A stretch of DNA of 64,000 nucleotides. Origin: Nemopilema nomurai. Its lineage: Eukaryota > Cnidaria > Scyphozoa > Rhizostomeae > Rhizostomatidae. This document shows positions 49,088-63,179 of this stretch, one piece after another. Location of the stretch: contig ML133450.1 in NCBI GenBank assembly GCA_003864495.1, positions 948,640 through 1,012,639 of the forward strand. The letters run 5' to 3'. Made by a program: the position numbers and the translations under genes. Position 1 is the first letter of the stretch; every line of letters starts with the position of its first letter. The notes under the pieces are model-generated. The model had not been told where the DNA came from. It searched no databases and worked only from the letters and a program-made list of their open reading frames with translations.

Positions 49088-52000
49088 TTATAACACTTCA
49101 TGCACAAATAGTCCTTTTTCCTGTAGATAAACATATGGCCTTGAGCGGTCTCTGCCCCTAAAAAGTAACAGATAACACTATGAAAGACAAAGGCTTGTCT
49201 GCCGTCAATCAAAGACAGAGGAGAAGAGAAATGAAAGATTATCCGAATTTTCTAGAGAAACTGGACTCTTAGACAGGCCAGGCTGCATGAAAACTTAAAA
49301 ACAGTTGAGATTACATGTTTAATTAAGGAACTTAATTTTATGCATGACTAGCATTGGCAATATAAATAACTCAACAGAGCTTGAATTTATTTATAATAGA
49401 ATAATTTACTCAAGATTGACCAAACCACTAAAGGAAAAAAATGCCCAACTACTACTCTATTTAAAAAGCAAAGTCGTATTGGAATCTACAAAAAGCCAAT
49501 GATAGTGCAGATACAAATGGAACATGCATCGAACCTTTGTTTTCTGAGGTAAAGACGATCTTGGCACATTTCGGTCTGCTCTGTTTCGTAGTAAACGTCA
49601 AAACATGACTGAAATAAGTATTAGATGAAATAGATATCAAGTGTTAAGATTAAGTTGCCTAAAATCGATAATTGTAGTGCGTACATCGAATATAGAGTCA
49701 AACACAGAATCACCCAGTTTAGTCCAGATATAGAGCTTACTGCGGGGAGCAACAAAACTGAGGAAATTGTGCACGGAAATGCTTTGAAACATATTTAAAA
49801 AAACAAAACCAAATAGAGCTGGTAGCTTCAAGCAGCTTATTACAACAGTTTAACTTTAACTGGCGGAAAAAAGGAATCTTGAATGCCCATGGAGAAAAAT
49901 AAGCTACAAGTAATGTATTTAAAGGTGACATAGAGGACAAGTTATTGAACATGTCTATCAGCATTTTCTTATAAAATATGACATTTATGGACTTATTGTC
50001 ACAGAGCTATAAGTCCCCCAACAAGCACATTAAGCTTTTCTAGTAAGCTGACCTCCCTCAAGCTGCTCTACTCGAGCCGCTCCTGTTTATTCCCATAATA
50101 TTGTTGAGCAGCCAATGATAATTTGAGAAAGGAAGAAGCTTTTGCTCACCGCAAGCTTGTGCAACTGACTTGTCAGCAACAAATTCGGTTGGTCCAGAGT
50201 TGTCAGCCCAAGAAAGTTCAGATTCAGCTCTCGTTCAATTTCCTTCAAGTTAACAAATAATCCCGTTGAAGTCTAATGCTTAAACTGCTAGGCTTTCAAT
50301 AAAGTTTCTCAGGACAAGAATCAAACCTTGAAAGAATGTTTACAGCTGCAGAGGGATTCATTATTTGTAGAAATATGACCGTATATAGTGATGGCCGTGC
50401 ACCTGAAGATGGAGCTTCAAGCATCAGGCTTAATGCAATAATCAAGAAATTGATAAAAAGTTGGCGCGTTTAACCGTCTGAACGGCAAAAGCCATGTTAC
50501 AAAAGGTCCGCAAAAATATGTTATCACTCTTTTAATTGAATGTACATACTGCACCACTGCCTGCAAACAGTTCATTTCTGAATGATCTACATTACTACTA
50601 TTTTCATGATAGAATGAAAAAGACGTCGAAGCGCTTCCACTCGGCATTTCTCGACTTGTGGCAGCAACTTGAAATAATCGCATATCGAATTGTTAGTGTA
50701 CCTTGGCTACGTCATAAAACGGTCTGCCTCGCTTCTGATTGATAGATAAAGCAAAAAGAGGCGGTTGACATGGGTAGTTATCACCGATTGCAATCATGAC
50801 TTTCAGCTCGTCTGCAAAAATAAGGTAAATAATAAAGTTATTTACTCATTCATTACATTATAAATATAATTTGTGACCTGTTAAATAACCTTTTATGTGG
50901 CGTTTCAATGTTGACAACACATCGAAAGACGAAGGCGTTCTGGCAAGCGAGTGTTTAGAGAATTCTTGAAAATGTAAAAATTCTAAGCAAAAATTGAACA
51001 ATTTGTCATTGACCTTCTTTAAGGAGAGATGCCCTCTTTCACAAAGAAGCGTCTCAGTATAATTTGAAGGCATAAAGGTATAACATAACAGTCTCAGCAT
51101 AAAGGCAGCCAATCCGTTTCATGAATAATTATCTAATTCAACAAAACATCAAAACATTATTTAAATACCTTGCTCCCTTTTGAAAACGGCAAAGTAAAAC
51201 ACATCTTTTTCGCTGATCGCGTCAGCTTTGATTAGATCGTCAGCAAACTGCAACTCCTAAAAATTTTAAAAGAAATCCAAAATTTTGTACAAAAAAAGTA
51301 GCGTTTCATGTATGGACTTATTCTTAGTCACACAAATTGTTTTATAAACCAGCATTTTTAATTGAAAAGCTTTACAAAAAGCATTTTATCCACTACGAAC
51401 CAGTTTCACCTAGCTCGCAAGTGTTGAGTAACATGAAAATACTTATTTATTCTCGTAAAAATACTCGTAAAAAATCATAGGATACTATTTACTGCAATGC
51501 ATGAATGATAATGCTTTGAGTGCTTTAAAACGACTGAAATTAATTAAAATGAAGGAAGTTTCAATAATAAAAAAACAACGAGAGCTTAATATTCTGCACC
51601 TACCAAGATATCAGAATAAGTCAAGCATTTCCACTGAACCATTTTCGATTTAGTGGAATGGGGAAACAATCGTCCCGCGCATTTGCTTTCCGGCATAATG
51701 AGTTTCTCTGGAAATCAGAATCAGCAGAATCAATCAGATGTCAGCAAATACAGAAGTGACAAGTGTGGAAATATTGGCTATACTGGGAAAAGATCCTTGC
51801 TCATGAATAAATATTGAAACGAAAAAATGAAATTTGCAAAAGCAGGGATGAGCTAACATGGCTATTTGAAGTGTAAAGTCTACGGTACTACTTCAACACA
51901 GAACACCTCCAAGAAAGTTCACACTTCTCAAGTTCCTGGAAAGGATCTTACGGAGATGTTGCCCATCTCAAAACTCCAACAAAATTCTTCCTGTTTCATA

Positions 52001-55000
52001 TGCAATAGAATCAGACATATCTAGCACAATAAATAAGGGTGCCAAAGATTTTGAATGAAAAATAACTCAGGTTTTATTTTCACACTTGAAAATCGAATAG
52101 ATCAGCCCCTTACCTAGCTCGCTTAACTGACTCTGAAGTGCAAGTCTAGCTGACACTCTCGACTCGACAGCAGTTACGACTGACTCAATATTTTGTGAGC
52201 GAATGGCGTCACTAGTTTGGGAGGTCTAGGGCACGAAAAAAACCGAAGTAAATGATACATGTAAATGATACACGACTGTATTTATAGAATAGTATGATGA
52301 CCTTTATGATTAAACTATTTATTATTATTGACAATGATAACATTCTTATTGATGTTTGGTGATTATGATTAAAGTGATCAATGTGATCATAATAGCGATT
52401 ATATAGATGATCACATGAGTGATTTCTGATTCCTAAATGCACTAAAAAATTTCTGAACACACTAGGTTATGATCCCTATAGAGTTGACTTTGTAGATTAT
52501 TGTGTCACATGAGTACATACCTCTGCGGGGTTTTTTGGAAGATAGTTCAGGCCTGCGAGCCGTTGAGCCCAGTGGTAAGGTCGGCCGACATTCGCGATAT
52601 AATTAGAGAAACTCTCCAGCCTGAAAGTAGACGAAAAAAATATAAGTAGTTCATCCCACACAGGCCTATTGCAGGTCTTTTAGAATCTTCGGTTGAATAA
52701 AGAGTATGATACTATCATCAATAAAGAAATTCTTATAATGTTAATTTGACCGTCAAGGAAAAATCAGGAACTACCTCAACTTATTGCACAATCCTTTAAA
52801 ACATGCTTCATACACTCAATCTCATATAGACCTTAGTATTCATCGGTGATAGGCTATCAATAAAAACCATGGATCAAAACGCCACAAAAGGCACGATTCC
52901 CGCACTTAGCTATCATCAAGTTAGGCGTCTATCTAATAAAAGTGACAAAGAGCTTGTTGGAAGAGAGAAGATGTTTCTTAGCCATTAAAATAAAGATATA
53001 AGCATTGCCGATAAGTTATGAGTTAGGCTGCACTAAAACAGAATCGTGGAGACAAATACAAAAGACGAAAGACCCAACAAACCCTAGCTTCTCCAACTGG
53101 TATTGGTTGCATGGATTGGGGCTGTCCACTCCATCGTCAGCGCCTTCTTCAAAGAGACTCCTCAGGATTGTGTCGGCTGACAACAAGGAGCTGCAGCAAA
53201 AAATTTTATGGGAAAAATCATTCATCAATTTGTGAAGGAGAAGTTCTTCAATTGTTCTGTACCGATGAGGAGATACAAAAACCCCATTAACAACCCTGGC
53301 AGAACGCGAAGGTCCCTTGGCAGAAACACCGGCCTATTCAAGATGGGTGTGAATTTGCAAGACAGGCTAGAGCTGTACACAAAGCATTGGTAAAACAAGT
53401 ATAACTGTTTTTTGAGAACATAAGATTTGAAAGAAAAGATGCCGACCTGGTGCCCAAGACGGGAAAAGATGTCTCCTTGGGGAACTCAAGCATCGTCGAT
53501 ACGGAGACTATGCGTAGCTCTGTCAGGTATGAGAATCGAAGGTTGACCGTCACGGCACCTGTGGAAAGCATCATGCCAGAATAAAGGGATGCCATGGAAT
53601 GCAAAGACATTGATAAGGTAATTAACATTGGCAGGCAGTCTGGCCAAGCGTACCAGAAATCGTTGAAAGGGAAAGTGTATAGAAAAAATAAGAGCTCGGC
53701 TTTTGTGAATTAGTGGTTGATTGCTTTCTCGAGGATCAAGCCTTGAACTTCTACGCAAAAATGGCAGAAGCTTGATAAACAACTTATTAACTCAATAATG
53801 TTTACTTTTGTATATCAAAATTCAATTTGCGTTAAAAGCAGGAAAGCAACTGGGTATTTTAAAAGGATGTTTCGAGAGTCACGGGTATCTTACCTTCGCA
53901 GGAAATTTTCAAAGCAACTTCAAGTGGATGTTTTCTTAAAATACTTCTTCGTTTGTCCTCTAATCTCGCTTTTTCTTTTTCATTTCTGTGTTTCTAAGAA
54001 AGCGGATCGAAATGTTTAATTGTTTGAAATTCAGAAGTAAACACCATACTTGATATCCTGAAAATAATAGCAGCGAACAGAAGGTAGAAGAACGAAACAT
54101 GATATCGGCAATGAGATCTAGAGCACTATAGTCACTGTTAAATTTAATTGATGAAATAGTTTGATAGATTCACTCGGCAGATATTGGTAACTAAAGGCAC
54201 GATCTTTTTTAATCAAAGATAAGGGAAACACACGCTCCATTACCCTGCGTTTATTTTCTTCCTTGTCGCCTGATTCGTTGTTATCCTCAATGTCTGATTC
54301 ATCATCATCGTCTGTTAAAAAAAAGAAAGCATTCAAGCAAGAAGATCACTGATCAAGGCTGATTCTTACAACATCCTTTGTCCTAAGCAGTATGCAAGAG
54401 CTAAAAAAGAAATTCTTAAGAAAGTAGCAACAAGGAAGTGAAATCGACTTTTTTGGAGAAGGGATATATCAATTTGAAGCATCGTCAGGGAAATAGATTG
54501 TGCTGAACAAATAAACAGAGCTATCCTCAAAAGAGATATATTGAGAGCTTCAGGATATAAGCAAAAAATGTAAAACATTAAGTATGAAATATTATGTATA
54601 AACATATAACATATTTAATGCTCTCTATGCACAGCTGTATGAGCTTACATGACGGAGGATGTCATATGGTATGCATCACGAAAATATTAAGCTGCTAATC
54701 TGAGTTTCACTCAAATTCAATTATAATGCACGAAATGCGTATCAGTCTCAGCTGACTGAAAACATGTCAACAGCGTTCAGTTAGACCACTGTGATGTTGC
54801 CAAGTGATGGCATCAAAACCCCTCGGAGAAATTATCAAGTTTCAGGGGAGAAATTGCGTGCGATCAAGAACAGCGTGACAATTGAACAGCACCTTTGTTA
54901 ATACAATTTCCGCACGTCATTCTTGAGCAATAAATGTAAGGACGAGGGAAACATTTTCGAGCAAATAATGTCTTTAGATATGAAGTGTAGGAAGTCAAAA

Positions 55001-58000
55001 AAAGAGCTAGTCAGGTTTGTTTACATCCACTTTCTTTGTACGAAGATTGCAAACGAACGCCCTTCTCTTTACCATAGGATGACAGGAGAGTAAATAGTCT
55101 TTGTTTTGAAGCGCTATGTAACAGTATATGACATCCCCTTCTTCTCTTTAGCCACTTACATATCCCAACGGTGCATCAAATAATGACGTCACAAAAATCT
55201 AATTATTAGAGGATTCGAGCATTTGTGGTATTGAAAAACGCAACATATAATCAATGATGTGACACTACTTAATCTTGACACTTGGAGATAGAACACGGCT
55301 AAACAAGGACCCGCCTCAATTGGGGCCACACCACTTTATTGGGGCCTCGATTCTAATCATTTACAGCCAATCCATGATTTTTTGTGCTGTTAGTGACTTT
55401 CGATATCCACACAATCAATGAGCGACACAATGAGATCACTTCGCACATTCAAAGGCATTTCGTGGTTTACATGCAAGTAGTTGCTCTTGACTACGGTTAA
55501 CTCACGTGATACGGAAAATTGTAGTTCCTTTAAAAACAGACTGAAGGTTTCTGACGGCAACACAAATGAATATAGACAAACCTTGGACGATATTTCCACT
55601 TTCAAACAAGGCTTTAGCAGCCTGGTCATCTCCTTCGATGCTGACTGACAATTTGCCTTGCTCTGCAATCAATCAAAGTTAAGGACACTCTAAGGCATCA
55701 TCACGAACAAGAAATCGAAAAAAATCAAATGTCTCGGGATCAAAACGGCCTTAGCTAGAACGAGAGTAATATCATGATGACGTCAAACAAACAACATACC
55801 TCTATGCTGTGCTCTTGAGAGCACAAACTGGTCCCTTTTGAGTGGGAAAGGACAATCGATCGTGATAGTTCAGTCAAAAAGCATAAAAATGTATTTCTAG
55901 ATGAAATACAAAGGTGAACTTACCATCCGCATCGCAAAACGCGTTGACTTGCGTAAACAGCACGTACAAGGGCCTATGACGTATAAAACCACACACTTTA
56001 ATGCACGTGAAATATTAAGACGTGAAATTAATAACACAGTAGGAAAATGTTTTCTCCCACTATCGGGAGGGTTAAGCAATTCTGCCCCAACTTGCATTCT
56101 ATTGTTTTCTTATTGGCAAAATGACACTTCTGATTGGACCAAATACGAAGGCACACACTACGATTCAGCGGAGAGACAAGCGAACCAAACCTCAAGTCCG
56201 TTTTGAATCCCCATTATTGCCCTTCGAAGAACATCTTGACAGCATCCAGTTCCTTTGCATCAACGAAAAATTACCTCATAAACACAATAATGATAAACAT
56301 TTTCTACGTACTTGGCAAGGTAAGATGCCATTTCGTACTGCGCCCGCCTCGAATCAATGTTCAGGTTGAGCTTCTCTTGCAAAGGTAAGGTCGATTTGAG
56401 GATTCCATTCAAGGAAGGCCTTAAACTCGACAGCATGTCCATCTGATTCGAAATGTCCTTTTCAACATCGGCCTTTTCTTTCATCAACTGGTCTTTCATT
56501 GACGCTAACCTGGAATTTCATGAAAATAATTCAGGACATGCAATTGAAGAAGAAAAAAGGTTCTTTTCACATATAGCACATGCTCTGCTAATTTGTCCTG
56601 GATATAATAGGAGAAAACAGGAATGCAAAATAGAATCACAGACTACTTTCTCGGGCCAGGTCATTCAAATTGAGACATGACTCTAACAGCCTGCTTTCAA
56701 ATCTTTTGCAAGCAGAAGACAAGGTCTAGCCTAACCCCTTTGATATCGCGATTCACAGAAAGTGCTTTTACCACCGGGAACTCCAAGAGGCTCACTTCGA
56801 ATAGCCTGCCCCGTGCAATTAGCCCTTTTATCGGGGCATTTTGTAGAACTTCCCCAAATTGCCTGACAAAATTCTGGAAATGGATTTCCGGTGACATCAC
56901 ATTTGCTTGCACGCACTATGACGTCATCGTTAGCGACGAGGCAAGCTCAGAGCGGAAAAAACTAATTCGCAAAAGCATTTTGATCTGCCTCGCAAACGCA
57001 GTTCTCATTATGTACGTTGATTGACAAAAAGCTGATACGGATCCATCTGCATCAGCAAGAATCTCTACCTTGACATCCACTGCTCTCTTGTTGCATGACC
57101 TTGTGTCAATATGATGTCATCAGCTTAAAACCTTGAGTTCCACAAGCCTCTTAATCACACTGTCAGTCGGCGAACATTCGTACAAGGTTTTGGATAATTA
57201 TATTGCATCAAGTTGTGAAGTAAAAAGCTTTTAAAGGACTTTCACACATGAAATATGTACTCTAGGTTCGGGCCTATTTTAATTATGTTCCTATATTTGT
57301 AGTCATCAAAGGTCGATGTTGCAGACTCATGCTGAATGGCAAATCCAATGACAATGGTACCCAGATTCCCCAAAGATGAGTATACTAGCATGGAAGTGGC
57401 TTTAGATAAATGTAAGTGAAATTTCAGGGTTTCGATATTTCTGCTACCTGTTTATCTTGTCCTGGAATATGCTCGAATAAAGCCTTGATGATATTATCGT
57501 CAGTGGCCTTCCTCATCATTAGCTACTAAGCTGTCGCTACGGAGGAGGCGATGTGACACTCTTTCGCTTAAACCTTGCGCCAAACATAACCCCCGTCAAA
57601 ACAAAGCTGACGTCAGGCTATGTGCTCTACGAAAATTGGTTGAGCACCCATCAAACCGGCCAATAAGGACTGTAAATAAACGACTGCAAATATTATGAGC
57701 TCTAGGAAACATTGAAATTAGAGTATATTATCATCATTAACGCAGATGTGAATGCTGGAATGCGCGGGTAGAGTGAATGCTGGAATGCGCGGGTAGAGTG
57801 AATGCTGGAATGCGCGGGTAGAGTGAATGCTGGAATGCGCGGGTAGAGTGAATGCTGGAATGTGAAAACGGATTATCAGTAGTAAAGCGAAATGCGCCCA
57901 AATGAGGCTGCGAATGGCGATGGATGTTTGCGATAGGCCGCTTAGGATTCTTACTTCTTCCTCTGGTCGAGTTCCCACTCCAGCCTCGCAAGCATCAGTT

Positions 58001-61000
58001 GATGTTCATCAGATTGAGTTACATCCTATAATGAAAGTGTAAATTCAAGTTCTTTATAAAAAGATCTCCAAATGACCGCCCCCATGGAAAAACCACTACT
58101 AAAGCTCTCCCGATGTTAATTCGCAGACTTGTTGCTCTATTGAGCAAACAGTTTCTAGCTGAAATTCTTGGCAAAACTCATTTTGGAAACCAAGTTCACT
58201 AAACATCAAAGTAACGCAACAAGGTGCTTAAATTACAGAATTTACAATAAAAATTACCAAAGGGTAACATCGGAGCCTTAAGTCTCAATCCTGATTTTCT
58301 TAACATACAAGAACAATTGGGAGCACTAAATATACATGATCCCCTTTTGAAAAAGATGCATTGCCTAAAAAGGGGGGCCTGCACACCCAATTTCCTTCCA
58401 AAAATATTAACAAAGAGAATAAAGTATTCGAAATCGAATGCGTTGGCAGGGAGGCCAGTTCCTTTTCATGCCACATAATACCCCCTGCTAGGGCTGGGAG
58501 AATTTTTTAATGCCTCCGACCATGGAAAACTGTTACCAAAATGCCTCCAGGTATTACAGGGTTATGCTTTATGTTAAACAAACGTCTGTAGAGTCCAGAC
58601 TAAAAGTTAAAGCAATTGTGTAAAGTTAGGATACTACAAAAAAGCTTTGAAATGTAATAGTAAGGGCATGCTACAACCTCATTTTGCTTTACTTCAAAGA
58701 ACCTCAACCATTAAATAATAAAACCCGAAAATTTGAAGGAAAGGGTTTGACTCAACCAGAATGTTTCAATTCCCTGGTATGTTTCAATTGGTATGCACTC
58801 TATTCAGCTGGGCGGACTTAGGCCCACCCACAAGTTGGGAACGAAACAAGAAAGCTAGTGGCCACTGATTGGCTACCGAATCCGTCATTTATTGAAAGGC
58901 TTGGCAGGTCTTAATACCACTGCTTCACTGCTTGTTCCATACACAGAAGCTTAATAATGAATCTCGATAGCCCGCTGTACAATAGCCCAAGTGGTTCCTA
59001 ATTTCTAGATTGATGCACGTGGAAAGAATCTTCTCGGTACATTGAAGAGAATTACCGGTTTTGCAATCTGCGGAGGAGCTTCCTTGTAAAATGTTTCTAT
59101 ATCGACGAGGTTGATATCTTCATCCTTGGACCTGCGAGATGAAAACTACATTTAGTGGCCTTGAAACATGAAACAACAGCATAGTTTTAACAGCTTATGA
59201 CATGATATCTCGCTTAACCGTGTGCAGGAAGTACATAGTCAGTTTGACCTGACATTTGACAGATAGATGACAAAATGACGTGGCAAATGACCTAACGAAA
59301 TATCTTAAAGAAGAAAAGAACATCGATCATTCCAGTATCATATAAAATAACGATTTCTCGCTAATGGCTTTTAAATCCTGTTAAAACCAACTTAATCTTT
59401 CTATTAATACGCTATTGGTTACATCGAGGCTTCTTCGACCAGTTCCCGGAGGTCCTCAGTGAGTGAAGCACTTCAAAGTCTCCATTATTATATCAAATAA
59501 AAACGATGACTGTGTTATATCTATTTGTAAACGAAGATTCTTGAAGCATGGAGCGTATAAAGCATCTAGCGATAGAAGGAAGTACTTTTTTAATTAGACC
59601 TACAGCTTTCGTCAGACCCAATTGACTAAACTGCTAGAGCTTAGAGGTGCAACATGTATTTTCGTTGAATTGCAAACACGAATATATCATTTCCAATGCA
59701 GATATTCGAAGAAACGAGGAAATTTACGTAAAATCGGTGCATTTCTTGATTTCCTTCTTCATGTGCATGATTTCATAGAACAAATTTTGCAGGTCCAGGT
59801 GAAGTGCGTCAACTTTGTGCTTCATCTGAAAATAACAATAATTAAATTAAGTTTACATAATTTAAAAATTATATCGATAATTTTATCAAAATTAAAAGGG
59901 GGCCTTCCTGTAGAATCTCTTTCAGTCATTCAAGTTTCATGGTGCTATCCTTAAGCCTTCCACTGAGAAGGAGTTAATCACGCACCAGGTTGATTACGTC
60001 ACAGATAAACATTAAAAATCAAGAGCATACGGGATTTCCAGAGACAACGGGAAGATCGTACCTCAAGGGTCTTCTCCTTTGCATTCTTGCTTCTTATCAG
60101 AGAGAGTCTGTTGAGCCTCTTCAAGCTTGTTGTCAATAAAGTTGCTTTTATCCTCCTTTCCATAATTTTGCTGCTCTGTTAGGAAAAAATTTGAAAACTT
60201 CATTCTAGCACTATTAGTATTTGTGAGTAGGACCCTGAATTTGGAATGGAATGAATTTGGTAGAGCTGAGGGTCAAAAATTTTGCATGCTTCAAAAACTA
60301 AAAGAGGAGGAAGAGTATAAGAAAAGTATATGTACAAAAATAATGCCTATATGGCTGATTTCTGATTGAGCAACTTCTCCATTATACCTTTCCAATACAT
60401 TGCTATTTTCAATAATGGCTCATGATAAGTGACAAATATTCAAATGGTCTTCAGAAGGATCGAAAAACAAACACTAACAAGGAGTGAATGGAAGCCTGTT
60501 CAATACCAAGAACTAAAAACAGAAAAAAACCAATCTAAAATCAACCCTTCACTTACCTCAGGTTTCTCTCCCTCTGCCTTCAATTGCTCTATCTCAGAGA
60601 CCAACTTCTCGATTTGAGCACATGTCTTTCTGTAAGACTCTACGTCTTCTACTAAATCCCGTTCTTCTGCTTCTTTTGATTCCAGTTCCATTACAGATAT
60701 CTCTTTCACATTAGTGCTAACAACAGGATCTGTCCTCCCAACTGCAGACTTGGCAGCTTTTCTGACCTGAGAGGGTGAATGCCCTTCTCCGGATCTGCAT
60801 GAGAAAATGGAACCAAACAATGAAAATTTGGATGAAAAATGTCTAAGGGGTCAACAAGTATTTTGCTCCTTTTTCATATGATTCATCAGTGCAGGAAAAT
60901 AAAATGAAACCAAATTGTTTTTATAAATGGTTTTTAAGACTTTGTCAGATGAAAGCCATGTATTTCTTGTTAATGCCAGTTAATCGATTTTTATACATTA

Positions 61001-63179
61001 AATGAGAATTGAAAAATTTGGTTTTAGAGATCAAGTGTATGATTCCCTGATGCAAAATAAAGTAATAACTTATGGGAAGTTGAATTAGTCTACTGCAGCC
61101 AAAAGAGAAATCGCCCTTACAACGTAGACTTACAATGTGTTTTTACCAGTTTTGGATTAAAGATTCAAAATAAAGATTGACCAACAACATAAGTTCAAAA
61201 ACATGAGCCTTCGACAGCTCAAATTGCTCATGGCTTTAGCAAGGTGATACAAAAATCATTTGTGTCAATTGTCATAATGTAGGCAGGGCAGCTACTAGGG
61301 ACTAGGAATTACCAGTTGTTGCAAGAGAGTTGTTATCTAGATTTAGCTCTGATTTGAAAAATAGAAATTGTGCCACAAAGATTCTCCAGCATGAATGATA
61401 TTTCCTGTGGTTTCAAATTCAATTCACTGTTAATTATCAAGAACAAGTATAATATTCAAACAGAAGCTCACGTTTCAATTTAAGTTATTAAGGGACTTAA
61501 TTGCAGGAAACCATAGACCTGCTTCTTGCCATAAATCTTTGTGAAAGACAAACAAAAGGATGACTTGGGGATTTAAAAAGCTGATTTCTGGGTAAGGAAG
61601 GATAATATTCTAATAAAACATTGCATTATGTATAAGAAATGAATTCAAGAAATGGACATAATATATAGTTTAGATTATGTTTGCTTGATGTTAAACTTTA
61701 TATTACTAAAGAAACAAATATCATATTACTGAAAAATAAAGATGCAATGAGCCGATTTTATTGCAAAAGGCAGTCTTCTGGCAAACATTTGATTTCTCAG
61801 ATGCTATATAATACTTTTATCAAATTACTATTTCATGTAAATTACACTATTCTAACAAGTGTAAGCAATGTGGGTAAGCAAATAACCATGTGGCTTCAAG
61901 CTCAAACAGATTAGTATGATCCCAATGACAAATTTTTTCACAAACTAAAGTTATATTAAGAGTAGTGAAACATTAACATTTACAAGAAACATTAAATGAT
62001 GAAATGGTGAAAGTCTTTATAATCCATTGTAGAAAGAATTCATTTTCTGATCAAATAATTATTTATAGTAATTTGTTGATCAAGATTACCTCATGAATAA
62101 AACTAACAAAAATTTGTCACAGATCATAAGTTCTAATCATGCTTAAGCAGAGGTATTAAAACTGGAACTTTTAAACTTTGCCTAGTAGCACTTAGTGACT
62201 AGTGGAGATTTTGGAAAGTCATTGCCAAAAACCAATATCACTTTTAATATGATGATCCTACAGAAAAAAGGCAAACAATTATTATCTTAAATGTCTGTGA
62301 TTTCATCAACTGTTAACCCTATTTCAGTTAATGCAATTAATGTTGGTAATGAAATGGGATGATAACCAACTTTATAAAGCAACTAGTGACATAAGCAAAT
62401 GAATACGCTGACTCTTCCCATGAGTCACCTATAAAAATTAATTGTTTGAGGAATGGACTGTGGGTTTAATTAATATCAGTTAATTATGCTAATAAAACAG
62501 GGCAAATGCTTTCTTTACTACCCATTCCAATATCTAAGCAAACGCTATACATCAAGTGTGCATTCTAGACTGCAGAGAAAGGTAGTTTGCACGAGATCTT
62601 GATTGTGTAAAAGCAAAGTTTCAAATTAACAGAAGGAGTACTTTGAAAAAAGTGCAAACCAACACTGGGCGAGCAATTTGGCAGGAGATTTCCCAAGACG
62701 AACAAGCAGCATTATGTTTATTCAATATTCCCGGGCTGTGTGAAGAAGAGCATTTCTTGGCTCTCACTCGCGAACTGTTTCACTCTTGACTGGGTATGTA
62801 TTCACTTTGCTACAAAGGTGTTCACTTTGCTAGAGTTACGAAGACGCGGTTAAATCTTCTTCATATCTGCCTGTTTTAGCCAGCAGGCTATAGATTTACC
62901 AGCATACCTACCAGCCAAAACTTATTTGTCATCGATGCCTAAACCAAAACAAACAGCTTTCATAATCAGAAAACTATCATTTATCATAAATCGTATCACC
63001 CCGCGCATCCGTGATGATCACGCCACCTGAACTAAACAAGCTACAAAATGTCACCTAGTCTTGGAGACTTGCGCATTGCTATCGCTCACTGCAGTTGAGT
63101 CTTTATCTGTTTGCTCCGATCGCGTGGATTTCCTTCGTCGTTTTGTTTCTGGCTCTGTCGAATCTTTCTTTTTCATCAT
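49088..63179 (-). CDS. THOC5: THO complex subunit 5 (THOC5), 21 exons
   Basis: Exons in transcript order: 63179-63055, 60794-60557, 60175-60062, 59825-59728, 59131-59056, 58025-57955, 56509-56312, 55973-55924, 55662-55582, 54311-54244, 53993-53894, 53558-53447, 53190-53083, 52620-52521, 52225-52114, 51707-51604, 51256-51169, 50811-50702, 50242-50150, 49608-49535 and 49157-49088 (stop TAA). All phases join, giving 729 aa; human THOC5 is 683. Diagnostic stretches are [80 protein letters not shown], the acidic [18 protein letters not shown] and [15 protein letters not shown]. Role by family: scaffold of THO within TREX, coupling transcription and processing to mRNA export. The start at [17 protein letters not shown] was chosen because it resembles the family's basic N-terminus; in-frame ATGs at 63296 and 63335 are possible. 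Exon 12 has an unusual donor, GTCGGC. Confidence 0.95.
57748..57864. repeat. Minisatellite, 25 bp x 4.6, in a THOC5 intron
   Basis: The unit GTGAATGCTGGAATGCGCGG plus GTAGA repeats four times without change and then breaks off after 17 bases. It begins less than 100 bases beyond the donor of THOC5 exon 6 (57955) on the transcript strand. The perfect identity between copies suggests recent expansion and probable length variation. Confidence 0.95.
60795..63054 (-). other. THOC5: Large first intron of THOC5
   Basis: The longest THOC5 intron (2,260 bases) lies between the first and second coding exons. It is AT-rich and contains no open frame with recognisable content; the 77-codon plus frame at 61681-61914 is of low complexity. 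No nested gene or repeat array was seen. Confidence 0.6.
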
